A stretch of 13,578 bases of DNA, taken from positions 1 through 13,578 of the forward strand of contig RCSS01000365.1 in NCBI GenBank assembly GCA_004000155.1, given 5' to 3'. Both the position numbers and the translations under genes were made by a program. Numbering within the stretch: the first letter of the stretch is position 1; every line of letters begins with the position of its first letter. Origin of the DNA: Tubulinosema ratisbonensis. Its lineage: Eukaryota > Microsporidia > Tubulinosematidae. The notes beneath the pieces are model-generated. The model was not told where the DNA came from and made no database searches. It saw nothing but the letters and a program-made list of their open reading frames with translations. Of this stretch, positions 1 to 8,684 are shown piece after piece.

Positions 1-479
1 TTCCTAAGTTTTATTTATTCAAAATATTACAAATTTGTATTTAACATAATTAGACTTTATTCCGACAATCAGACATCTTTTGAATAGAAGCTATTTTATT
101 TTTAACTTATTTTATTAGTTTGAATGTTGATAGAGATTTTGTATAAAATGCTGAAATTTTTTAAGAATTATTTGTTTTCTAGATAAAACATATCAAACAT
201 TTTTCACATAAAAAATCTTTGATGAGTATAAAGCTAGAAATTAACAAATTCTTTTTCTTACAAAAAAAACAAATTTGGAAGTGATTTTTGTGCTGAATTA
301 CAAAAAGGAAAGATTATATAGAAGATGAAAAGGGTTAAAACATGTTGAAATATATATGTTTGTTTAAACACACATATTTTAAAAAATTTAAACAAAATAT
401 TCAAGATAATACTAGGAATTAAGTTAATTTAGTTTAAAAAATACATATTCTTCTTAAAAGATGTTTTTTAAAATTAGGT

Positions 480-614
480 ATGTTTTCTTTTCGGTCTTAT
501 TATTTTATATATGATTGGATGCTTTGGCGGGTTTTCTCGCTCTACTTTTGTTTTCAAAGTAAATATGATTCTTTGAATCCATCTTTTATTTATAATTTTC
601 TCTTAAATACTTGA
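480..614 (+). other. GC-richer patch with short open frames on both strands
   Basis: This patch has visibly more G and C than its surroundings (for example GGCGGG near 530). On the + strand an ATG at 480 opens 44 codons ending in TGA at 612-614, rich in Trp, Phe and Tyr (it begins MFSFRSYYFIYDWMLWR). On the opposite strand an ATG at 582 opens 25 codons to a stop at 505-507, with a more protein-like mix of Arg, Lys, Ala and Ser. Neither has a CCC motif before its ATG. It is probably a relic of coding or transposon DNA, since patches of raised G+C in this window usually coincide with coding remains. No function can be assigned. Confidence 0.2.
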
Positions 615-676
615 ACTATAAATATTTGATATTAATCTCTTAAAAATAGTACACATCAATCTCCTTTTTTACTTTT

Positions 677-796
677 ATGACATCTTTCAGATGCCTAGTA
701 CGATTTGGCAGCAAAGAGCATTTAAAAGAAACAATAAAAGAGGAGATAAATAAAGAAAGAATGTTTGGACAGGTGCAGGAGACTGTAAAAGTGTAA
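677..796 (+). pseudogene. Short coding-like frame directly upstream of the transposase relic
   Basis: ATG at 677 opens 39 codons ending in TAA at 794-796. The peptide begins MTSFRCLVRFGSKEHLKETI and continues with a Glu/Lys-rich helix-like stretch, quite unlike the Asn/Ile/Phe text that random AT-rich DNA gives here. The reading frame continues past the TAA, in the same phase, into the N-terminal part of the transposase relic (797-867), so the TAA could be one premature stop in a longer ORF. Against that, transposases of this family usually begin only a few tens of residues before the zinc ribbon, so this could be a separate fragment. I do not recognise the protein. There is no CCC block at the ATG. 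Confidence 0.3.
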
Positions 797-1615
797 GAAA
801 TAAATAAAAGGAGTGATTCAACTTTTATAGTAATTATCCAACAAAATCTAGCCGTAAGCGATTTTTCTACTGAAGTAATTGGGGTTAAAGATGTGTTGAT
901 AAATTATCCTGGCGCTGTTTTGAACCTAATTGTAACTCCTAAGAAAAATATTTTGCTAAAATACAAGGTTCATTTTCTGATATCTCATATTATTTATCAA
1001 AAGATACTTTTAAGGCGGTAATAAAATATTCTCGCAAACAACTTTTGTATAGTATAATCATAATTATGCGTCTTTCACATGATAGTATAATAAAAATACT
1101 GCATAAATTAGTAGTCTAATCCCTTAAAGAAATTTTACAAACAACAAATTTGGTGCTCCAGATAAACAAAAATATTTAATTATAAGTATAATAGATATGT
1201 ATAAAATTTGCTGGAAATAAAACAGATTCAATTTGCATAGTAGAAGTGAGGGATCACATCTCAAGATGAGCCGCTTAAATTATTCCTAATAAAAAATCCT
1301 CTACAACAATACCCATTATCTGTTCACACATGGCAAATAACTTTTTAAATTGGACAGACGAGCACAAAAGTTATGATAGGCTGTCTGATTACAATTTTTA
1401 TAATGACATTATATGCTATAAATACCAATTTTTGTGCAGTATCAACGAAATAAATACTCAAGCTGTGGTATCTATTAACAATGAATTAAACTTAAAATGA
1501 AAAGTAAAAGAGATTTAAATATAAAAGGAGTGATTTTTCAGATTCTTTTTTTTCAGTTTAATAACAAACACAATTTTTTTAATGCAAAATAAAATTTAAT
1601 TAAATTTAAGTTGAT
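797..1615 (+). pseudogene. Decayed IS1595/ISXO2-type (Merlin) transposase
   Basis: Transposases of this family cut and paste DNA elements using a DDE-type catalytic core. The N-terminal part is read in one frame from 797 to about 867 and includes FIVIIQQNLAVSDF. From 868 to 1498 a second frame holds nearly the whole protein. A degraded zinc ribbon has Cys codons at 916 and 931 (C-x4-C), preceded by TGA at 871 and TGG at 880 where a C-x2-C pair is expected. A helical region follows at about 1015-1110. The DDE core includes DSICIVEVRDHISR, then WTDEHKSY at 1351-1374, then NTQAVVSINNE at 1453-1485. A C-terminal tail, FQFNNKHNFFNA, appears at about 1548-1586 after a further frame change. Of the catalytic triad, the first Asp reads as Asn (AAC at 1165, in QINK where QIDE is expected), the second Asp (1357) is kept, and the Glu reads as Val (GTA at 1468). 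About ten in-frame stops (871, 886, 940, 1117, 1177-1194, 1267, 1276) make it certainly inactive. No clear terminal inverted repeats or target duplication were found. Confidence 0.85.
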
Positions 1616-3253
1616 TAATTTGTTTATTTTGTATTGATATTTAATTAATAAGATTTAGTTTATCAAATTATTAATAAAATATTTATTAATTTTATTTTAA
1701 CTCAATTAGGTACAAACTTATCAACACAGGGTGAGAATTTTGTGCCTAATTCTATATATTTTTAGTGAACTCTTTTTGCAAGCCATTTATTTGTTTCTGA
1801 GAAATACTCTATTATTCGGAAGTAAACTTGTTGAAAAAACTTGTGAATGTATGGAAAAACAATTATAACTATTTACTTGCATACCGATATTAAGCGTTTT
1901 TTAGTCTTTGATTAGTTTTAATGCGGTAAATTTTATTGGAGAATTTTAATTTTATTACAATAAAAAAATTTTTAGCTAGATACATTAAAAAACTATTTAT
2001 TTTGATTAAATATGCTTTTTTTACATTTTACGATTTAAAAAACGGTTAAGTATGTTTAACTGACATAGAAAAAAAATTTGTCTTTTATCATTCGACATGA
2101 CCATATATTTATAATAGAACTTATTTTGTAGAACAAAATTTACATCGTTTTTAAACGAGTAGGTTAATAAAAGCGATAAAATTTAATTATTATCACAATA
2201 AAGTTACAAGAAATTATTGTAAACAATTACATTTTTGTGGGATAATTGATATTTTTTAAATAAAATTTAATATTAAAAAATTATCGATTTATAAAGTAAA
2301 AAATTAGGAAAGGTTCTTACAAAATCTCGGAAATATACACAATGATTTCATATTCATTGAATGTTATGATATTTAAAATTATTTCATACATTTAAATGCA
2401 CCAGATTTTTAAATAAAATTATAAATATTTATATAAAATTTTAGGATCGAAATAAAATATAATATTTTTAAAAATGTAATTCGTATTTTGAAAATAGTGT
2501 GTAAACGTTTAGATTAATTTAAAATTGGCTTGTTTTAGAACAATACCTTTTTTTGGGAAGTTATTATCAAAATCTGGATTGGTATCAAATCTAACGTTTT
2601 TAATTAAACAACGTATGTTATTTCAAAGAATTCATCTAAAAGTTGTAATTATTTTTCTTTTCTAGTAAATTTACCTAAATTGTGCTAATGATATATCAAT
2701 GTTTTTAGTACAAAAAACTGTTTATTCATTTTAAATGCAAAATACTTTATTGTGAATAGATACTCTTTCAAAAAATAGATCGAGAAATTTTTATATCTTT
2801 TTCTATAACAAGAACAAAAAAATATAAAAATATTTTAGTTAATTCAATGTCTTATGTTACTTCTTAAGCAATCCTTTTGAACTTTGTGATATTCTGATAA
2901 TATTGATAATTCTAAAAATATACTCGTATTGAAGGTTAAAAAACGAACGTGTTAGTTTCTATATTATTCTGTGTGTATAGTTTTACAATTAGATTTGATA
3001 TATTTATTTATTTTTTCTGTTTTAAATATAAAAACATAATTAAAGATATCAAGCAATTTTAAATATGTCACTTAGTCTAGCTGCCATTTAAAAGATAATT
3101 TCCTGTATAAATTTTAATCGCTTACATTTATAAATATTAATCTCTTTTATTAATCTTGTTATTTAAAAGAAAAATCAAATTTGCGTTAAAAATATAAAGT
3201 TGTAATGACTATTATGTTACATAAAAAATAGAAAATATATTTTAATTTTTTTC
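1616..3253. other. AT-rich spacer without a convincing gene
   Basis: About 1.6 kb of very AT-rich DNA between the transposase relic and the coiled-coil gene. Apart from an imperfect inverted repeat at 1704-1751, the only notable site is on the minus strand. There CCC (2239-2241) stands 6 nt before an ATG (2230-2232) in a context (CCCAC, A-run, ATG) much like the start at 3925, but the next codon is TAA. A stop-to-stop frame of 50 codons without an early ATG lies at 2513-2665 (+). Frames of this length are expected by chance at this composition. Confidence 0.6.
1704..1751. repeat. Imperfect inverted repeat, 13-bp arms
   Basis: Arm AATTAGGTACAAA at 1704-1716 faces TTTGTGCCTAATT at 1739-1751. 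The arms pair at 12 of 13 positions and the thirteenth is a T/G wobble. The loop is 22 nt and is GC-richer than the surroundings (it contains ACACAGGGTGAG). The repeat lies about 90 bp beyond the end of the transposase relic, so it could be a remnant of a transposon end or a small foldback element, or a transcript hairpin. No second copy was found by eye. Confidence 0.5.
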
Positions 3254-3925
3254 TCAATCTGAGATCCTTTCTTTTCTACTTCTATCTTTTTTATATAATT
3301 TATTTCCCTCATTACTACAATTCATTTTGTTTAAATATCCATTACTAGTTGAGGGGGTTAGGCTTGTATTATTTATCTCAGATAAATATTTGTCTGTTGA
3401 TGTTTCTGATTTGTAAATTATATCTAGCAGATTACTATAATTGTTTGCTAGAACTAAATATTCAGCGTCCTTAGATTCAATAATTTTTTTTAAATATTCA
3501 ATTTTTCTTTCTAACTGTTCAATTATTGCTTTCTGTTTTTTGTTTAAATTTTCAATTTTATCTATCTCTTTATTCTCTATAAATGGTAGAGCTTCTTCAT
3601 ATTCGACAAAATCTATAGAAAAGGTAGCCTTTTGAATATTTTTTAGACTATCTATTGATATACCACTATCTTGCTCCCTTTTAAGAATGGGATCTGGAGT
3701 AATTTCTTCATTAATGTAGTAAAGTGAACTTGGTCGCTTTGTTTTTCTCTTTTCTATAGTGTTTAAGCTAGGAGTAGAGCAATATCTTCTCCTTCCTATG
3801 GAAGATTTAATGCCAAATATCGGAGAACAGGCTTGTTTAAGCCTAGAACCAAATGAAGTCTTTTGTTTTTTGTTTAAATCTTCTGATTGTTTAGCTAATT
3901 GAATGAGTAAGAATAGAATCTGCAT
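3254..3925 (-). CDS. Hypothetical protein with central coiled coil, 223 aa
   Basis: This is an intact 223-codon gene with no recognised family. The first ten residues are hydrophobic (MQILFLLIQL). Residues 20-65 are basic and Ser/Pro-containing, with SP at 34-35, TP at 51-52 and a basic cluster EKRKTKRPS at 58-66 that could be a nuclear localisation signal. Residues 71-115 are acidic. Residues about 121-155 form a clear heptad-like Leu/Ile/Lys/Glu coiled coil (QLERKIEYLKKIIESK within it), followed by a Ser/Thr/Asn-rich tail and a basic C-terminus. The SP/TP sites, basic patch and coiled coil would suit a nuclear or cytoskeletal scaffold, but that is only a guess. The hexapeptide LNKKQK occurs twice (17-22 and 127-132), encoded by a nearly identical stretch of DNA. 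The start is supported by CCC at 3933-3935, 7 nt before the ATG. It is flanked by long AT-rich spacers, so it is transcribed alone. Confidence 0.85.
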   Translation of the reverse strand: MQILFLLIQLAKQSEDLNKKQKTSFGSRLKQACSPIFGIKSSIGRRRYCSTPSLNTIEKRKTKRPSSLYYINEEITPDPILKREQDSGISIDSLKNIQKATFSIDFVEYEEALPFIENKEIDKIENLNKKQKAIIEQLERKIEYLKKIIESKDAEYLVLANNYSNLLDIIYKSETSTDKYLSEINNTSLTPSTSNGYLNKMNCSNEGNKLYKKDRSRKERISD

Positions 3926-3932
3926 TTTTTGT

Positions 3933-3935
3933 GGG
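3933..3935 (-). promoter_or_regulatory. CCC start-proximal motif of the coiled-coil gene
   Basis: On the minus strand the sequence reads ACAAACCCACAAAAAATG, with CCC ending 7 nt before the ATG at 3925. Short C (or G) blocks just upstream of start codons are a known transcription-related signal in microsporidian genomes. In this AT-rich window such blocks are rare, so the coincidence with the ORF start supports both the start choice and the lineage. Confidence 0.65.
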
Positions 3936-5193
3936 TTTGTAAATTCTTTTTATGTTTTGATCAAAGTTTCTTTTTTGGTAGTTTAATTTTAAAAAATTTT
4001 TAGCCTATAAAATTTGCAAATTATTTTTTAAAATTTTTTTTAAATGTTAAAAAGTGAAAATTTAAATTTGGGATCGTTTAGTTTATGATTGTAAGAATAA
4101 ATATAAAAATCGGTTTTTAAAAATGTTTTTTTGTACATTTTGATGTATGTTTTTAAATTAATTTAAAGGTGAATTTTTTTTTAAAATTATTTCTTTTTTT
4201 TAAATATAAAGGTATTTATTAGATTTTATAATTTACTTTAATAATAAACATAATTACTGAAAAAGGCTATAAGATCATAGATCATAGTTTGATTTAAAAT
4301 TAATAAAAGAACAAAAAAAGAAACTAAATCATCAACTCGATTATATTATAAGATTTTAACACTATAGAATTTAAGTTATTCAAGCTTGTAAAGTCGTTGA
4401 GGTATTTTAACAGTTTATACAAAATTATAATAAGAAAAAGTATATGATTGAATTTGTTCTTAAGCTTAAAATTAAAGAGGAAGGAAGTACGGAATTGGCT
4501 TTATGAAAGGAAGTTGATTTAAATTAGAAAAAACTTTGCCTGTAAAACTGCCGCTTGGAAATACCCACAACTTTGTATAGATATATAGCTATTTGTACCA
4601 AAAATCATATATAACATGTAGTTATTAATTTTTTTTTCTTTACTTAGATGTAATAACCCGTTTATAATAGACTTATAGCATTAGATAGTTGTAAATTTAA
4701 AATTTGTTGCATTTTTTAGTCTAAAATATTATTTGTGAAACTATCTAAAGGGTGTGTTACGTCAACTAATTTTTTATGTTATTATATTAATTTGTTAATA
4801 TTAACTTAAAGATATAAAAAACAGTACTCTTTTAATAAAGAGCGAATGTGTAAATTCATCTTATAATTCAAAGATAAAGTCTAAAAAGTGGGTGTTCTAT
4901 CATGGGAAAAAATGTAAATAATATTAAATAAATTATATTCTTTTACATCTTACTAACAAACAGAATAAAACCTAAGAGTTGATCAATCATACCATTTTAA
5001 TGTAACGAAAATTATTAGTTAGATAAGTTAATCTAACAATTATTTTTTATTGCATTAAAACATTTAAATTTATCATATTATTTTTTGAGGAATCATAATC
5101 ACTTAAAGAGTGATTTTCTAAAAACATTTTTTATTTATTTTTAACCGTTTTATACTTTTAATGTTCCAGAAGTTTAATTATTACATCAAATAA
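3936..5193. other. AT-rich spacer with faint coding-like traces
   Basis: No gene can be supported. A tandem 7-bp repeat (AGATCAT twice) lies near 4273-4287, and a perfect 12-bp palindrome, GTTAATATTAAC, lies near 4794-4805. A frame beginning with ATG at 4444 runs to TAA at 4612 and is broken by three stops (4504, 4525, 4543). Its peptide pieces, such as EEGSTELAL and LEIPTTLYRYIAICTK, are less AT-driven than the background, so this may be the far edge of the decayed coding region that becomes clearer after 5194. That is weak evidence. Confidence 0.45.
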
Positions 5194-6233
5194 TCATCTA
5201 AATATTGGAGGTCAAAGTCAACCAACAATTATCTGAATATTCCTGACACGATTAAAATAGCAAAAAAAACTAAGAATTCAAAATTTGTGATTAAATTAGA
5301 AAACTTATTTGTTAATATAATATGCTTTTTATGAAGCATAGGCTTAGTGATATGTTTGCTAAGGAAAATGTCGAAGTGGTCATTTGAAATTTATGTAAAA
5401 TACCATCTTATTTCAATAAATTTCAGCCTTTTAGCGCTTTGGCGGCTTCTAAAAAACTCAAAGTATTGGCTATTTTTCAAATTTAATTTTAATTCTAAAA
5501 AAAATAAGCCACAAAAGAAATTTTCAAGATTAGTTTGTATTTTTTTATAAGAAAAAATCAATCATGACAAAAATTTCATTTCATATAAATTATAAAACTT
5601 AAATTTATAATTTTATGTGGTAATATAAAAATAAAAAGAATGGTAAAATCAAAAAAGTTCTTTTTTGATAAAATCGTAATACCATTTTCAAATATGATAC
5701 GTAGTATACAATCAATCATATCAGCTTATTAGTTACATTATTAATTATATACAAAAAAACAATCTTAATTTTTATAAAAAAGCAAATGTAATCTTGAATT
5801 AATTGTGTTCTCCCTGCCAAAAATTGAAGAAATAATTACATAAGGAATAGTAATATAATAAATATAGTTGACGGTGGTTTTCAATAGACACTAATTAATA
5901 ATTTAAATAATGTGGTATCAGTTCACAGACGCATTTACTCTATCTTAAGTACCTTAGATACAAGGTACTGAAAAATACCATAGGTATATAAAAAGGATTT
6001 TTTTGTTATCGGCAAGATTGTATTTCTTTAAAATAGATTTTAATCTTATAGTTTTTGCATTCATTACATATAATAGACAACGGTCATTTATAAATAATAT
6101 AATTGTTGAAATTATATTTATCGAAACATTACCATTATTATTGTTTACCAATTTAAAGTTACTTCTTGAAAACTCCCACGAAAATTCTCGCTTCCAACTT
6201 AATAGACCGTTACAACGTTTAATTATTTTTTGA
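5194..6233 (+). pseudogene. Probable decayed gene, unidentified, pieces in several + frames
   Basis: A chain of open pieces on the + strand reads as protein-like text but jumps frame repeatedly. 5194-5331 has 46 codons (containing IPDTIKIAKKTKNSKFVIKL). 5322-5483 begins with an ATG, contains HRLSDMFAKENVEVVI, meets TGA at 5385-5387 and continues in the same frame with KIPSYFNKFQPFSALAASKK. A frame ending at TAG 5730-5732 contains KKFFFDKIVIPFSNMIRSIQ. The largest, 5958-6230, has 91 codons with no stop and ends with HENSRFQLNRPLQRLIIF before TGA 6231-6233. The last three successive pieces lie in phase 0, and pieces coincide with locally higher G+C. I recognise no family and see no CCC-ATG start. 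Single pieces of this length can occur by chance, so the claim rests on their succession on one strand. It may be one gene or several. Confidence 0.35.
5948..5969. repeat. Short perfect inverted repeat AGTACCTT/AAGGTACT
   Basis: AGTACCTT at 5948-5955 and AAGGTACT at 5962-5969 form perfect 8-bp arms around a 6-nt loop, AGATAC. A second, smaller palindrome, ATACCATAGGTAT, follows at 5976-5988. Both lie inside the decayed coding region. They could form small hairpins; no function is evident. Confidence 0.5.
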
Positions 6234-6601
6234 AATAAGATCTTGCGTGTTTGTAAAAATCATAAATATTGTTGTGTCGTTTTGTTTTTTTATCTGCGAT
6301 GTGAATAAATGTTTTAAAATTAATTTTTTATTGATAAAATAATCAAAACTTTCATAATATTTTTAGATTATACATGCTTTTTGTTAAAATTTTCATAACT
6401 GTGATAAGGTACACACCGCTTCTTTGCTGAAAATTATTTATGAATTTCTTATATGACTATATGGTTATATTTTTTATATTTATTTAATCTGGCCAATTTT
6501 TGTACATTTATAATATATTTTTTTGCGTTATTTTATTCATAGCATGTTTGATCATTTTTAAGCGTTTTAGAATTTGGTTTAAAGTTCTTCTTAAGTAAAC
6601 G

Positions 6602-6606
6602 CCCCC
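6602..6606 (+). promoter_or_regulatory. CCCCC start-proximal motif of the decayed gene at 6615
   Basis: CCCCC is followed 8 nt later by ATG at 6615-6617. This is the strongest C block directly before an ATG on the + strand of the window. Position and spacing match the motif in front of the genes at 3925 (-), 10199 (-) and 12775 (+). Here it marks the start of a reading frame that is now broken, so the promoter signal appears to have outlived the gene. Confidence 0.55.
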
Positions 6607-6614
6607 ACTTTTAT

Positions 6615-7782
6615 ATGCTCACTGAAGCAATTTCGTTAGAAATTAAAGTTAATAGTTTTTTTAAATTTTTTTACTATCTTGCTTCATGGAACTAAAATAA
6701 GTGAAATAATTTGAGTAAAAGCTTATTATTTAGATAGATTACATTTTTTATTATGTTAAACAAAAAAAAGCATTTCTTTCTGGCGTGGTAAATGCAAAAA
6801 ATGTAACACCTAGCAATAATGAAGAATAATTGCAGAGTCATAAAGAAACCTTTAAACCATGCATAACTTCTGTAGACTTATAAAAGAATACTTTATTTAA
6901 AATCAAAAGCAAAACAACACAAGTTATGATCTATTTTAAAATGTTGACTGTAATTACAAGCAAGCTGATAAAGAAATAGCCTTATTTCTAAAATATAGAT
7001 CCTTTTTTAACTTAATGAAAAACAGAATAAATAGAGATGGTTTTATTCCTATTAATATTATTTGTATTGTTGAAGCATTTTAAAAGACTTAATAAAACTT
7101 CCATTTTTTGTATATGATATAAGTTTTAAAATTTCTAATAAGTTCTTATATTTTTTAGAGGGGATTGATTTTCTTATTTTCAATGCTGACACCCGATTAT
7201 CAAATGATACATTTTGCCGTTTTTCTTCATATAACTCTCAACTTTATGCTATACATATGAAAATACTGGAAGTATTGTTTCTACAATATATGCTTTTTTA
7301 AAAATTACAATAAATCATAGACTAAGACTTTCGGTATTTTTTCTAAAAATTGTCTCTATATAAAAACATTGTAACAGATTTTTATTTAAAAGCGATAAAT
7401 GAACTAAAAATTTAAAATTAAATTTCGTCTATAATTTTCTTCTTTATTAAAGAAAATGACATAAAAAAGTTGCAAGAATTAGCCTTATAAATTAAGTGTC
7501 CTTGTGTTTTTAATAGAAAAAATAGAAATATTTTTCTGTATTTGGTTAAACAAAGTTTTTTGCTCTTTTTTCAATAATTTAAAATGAGATTTAAGCATAC
7601 GTCAAAATCTAATCAATGAATTTAATGTTACTTTAAGTAAACTTTATCGATATTTATGTAAGCAATTAAGAATTTCTGAGTTAGTCAGAATGAGGCAGTT
7701 ATTTGGTCATATTTCTAGGAAAGCAAGACTATATCAAGAAATGTTAGCAACTAGGAATATTAGCAAAGAAACTCGAATTTAA
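6615..7782 (+). pseudogene. Decayed gene with preserved start, about 390 codons, unidentified
   Basis: ATG at 6615, 8 nt after CCCCC, opens MLTEAISLEIKVNSFFKFFY and is stopped by TAA at 6693-6695. Open pieces follow on the same strand. 6940-7080 has 47 codons, containing LMKNRINRDGFIPINIICIV. 7074-7298 has 75 codons, beginning within the end of the previous piece, containing EGIDFLIFNADTRLSNDTFC. 7422-7574 contains KENDIKKLQELAL, a TAA at 7488-7490, then IKCPCVFNRKNRNIFLYLVK. 7588-7779 has 64 codons, containing KLYRYLCKQLRISELVRMRQ and ending at TAA 7780-7782. Each piece begins close to where the one before it ends, which is the pattern of a single gene with indels. GFIPINII superficially resembles the La motif, but not well enough to claim. 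The product is unknown. Confidence 0.45.
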
Positions 7783-8583
7783 AATTTAAATTATAATCTT
7801 TATTTTTACAATTTATTCAATATTCTGCAAAAATGTTAAATTTTTATTGTTTCTGTTAATAATTTATCATCTGAAAATTTTTTATATAAAAGATATAACT
7901 AAAAGATCTTCGTATGGATTTTTTATACCTAGGCAACAAAAAACATGAAAATTTTTTGTTTAATATTTTAAGTTTTAGCTTATTTAAGTTTTTAAAACAA
8001 TTTTTGATTCTATATTGCTAATAATTTTTTAAAAATGAATTATTCAACTTTTTTTATTTATTTTTTTATTTTATGAATCAAAATATTTGATAAGCTGAAA
8101 TAATTATAATGAAGTTTTTTGATATATTATGTGTTTAACTTAGTTACTTTTAAAGATTTTAATGATAAGAACTGGAAGTCGCAAACTAAAACCATATCTA
8201 ACGTAGTTCTTTTTTTATCACAAAAAAATATACATTCAATTATTTATAATAAAAAAAGTAATAGATTCAAAGTATTTATATTTCTGTGGTCAATTCAATT
8301 ATTTAAAAAAGAGTCTAAAAATAATGGAATCTGAACCTAAAAATGCTTTGCGATATTTTATTATTTTTAACAATAAACAATAAAAATTTTCTCTTTTAAG
8401 TTAAATAATTTTTTTATTGACTATTGATTTTATGTTCAGATATATTATAACCATTTAAGATTTATAAAAAAATGAAAAATCGATAAAATAAAAAAAATAT
8501 TTCAGAAATAAATCCTCTTTTGACTGATTTTGAAAATAAATCACTTATCAATTATTTGATTTACTCTTTAAAACCACAATTAT
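7783..8583. other. AT-rich spacer with one ATG-less open frame
   Basis: No supported gene. A frame of 71 codons runs from TTG at 8119 to TGA at 8332-8334 without an ATG start; it includes DFNDKNWKSQTKTISNV and has two Trp residues. An ATG at 8110 (MKFFDILCV, then TAA) overlaps its beginning in another frame and could be the original start before a frameshift. There is no CCC block. Frames of this length are expected a few times by chance at this composition, so it is listed only as a possible relic. Confidence 0.4.
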
Positions 8584-8684
8584 TTATTTAAGAATATTTT
8601 CTGTCTTTCTATATACGATTGCAATTCTTTCACTTAAAATTATTTTGACAAATTCTTCTATGAAATAGTTTTCTTCTCGATCAT

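Noticed and set aside
677..796. Resemblance of MTSFRCLVRF to the N-terminus of fungal fumarylacetoacetase-family proteins
   Set aside because: The similarity covers about ten residues and the rest does not follow the family. The location next to a transposon points elsewhere.
2513..2665. 50-codon + frame without an early ATG
   Set aside because: At this base composition many stop-to-stop frames of about 50 codons are expected by chance, and nothing around it suggests a gene.
3441..3635. 64-codon + strand open frame inside the coiled-coil gene
   Set aside because: It is the antisense shadow of the intact minus-strand gene, has no C block, and its Phe/Ser-rich text is the complement of Lys/Glu-rich coding DNA.
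5347..5550. 67-codon + frame starting with GTG
   Set aside because: It has no ATG at its start. It overlaps the better-reading frame 5322-5483, so it is at most one piece of the decayed region and not a gene of its own.
5954..6151. 65-codon minus-strand frame
   Set aside because: It lies antisense to the 91-codon + frame 5958-6230 and has low-complexity Asn/Ile text and no start motif.
6940..7298. Possible La-motif RNA-binding domain (GFIPINII followed by hydrophobic helices)
   Set aside because: Only one short segment resembles the La motif. The other conserved positions are missing or out of frame, so no family is claimed.
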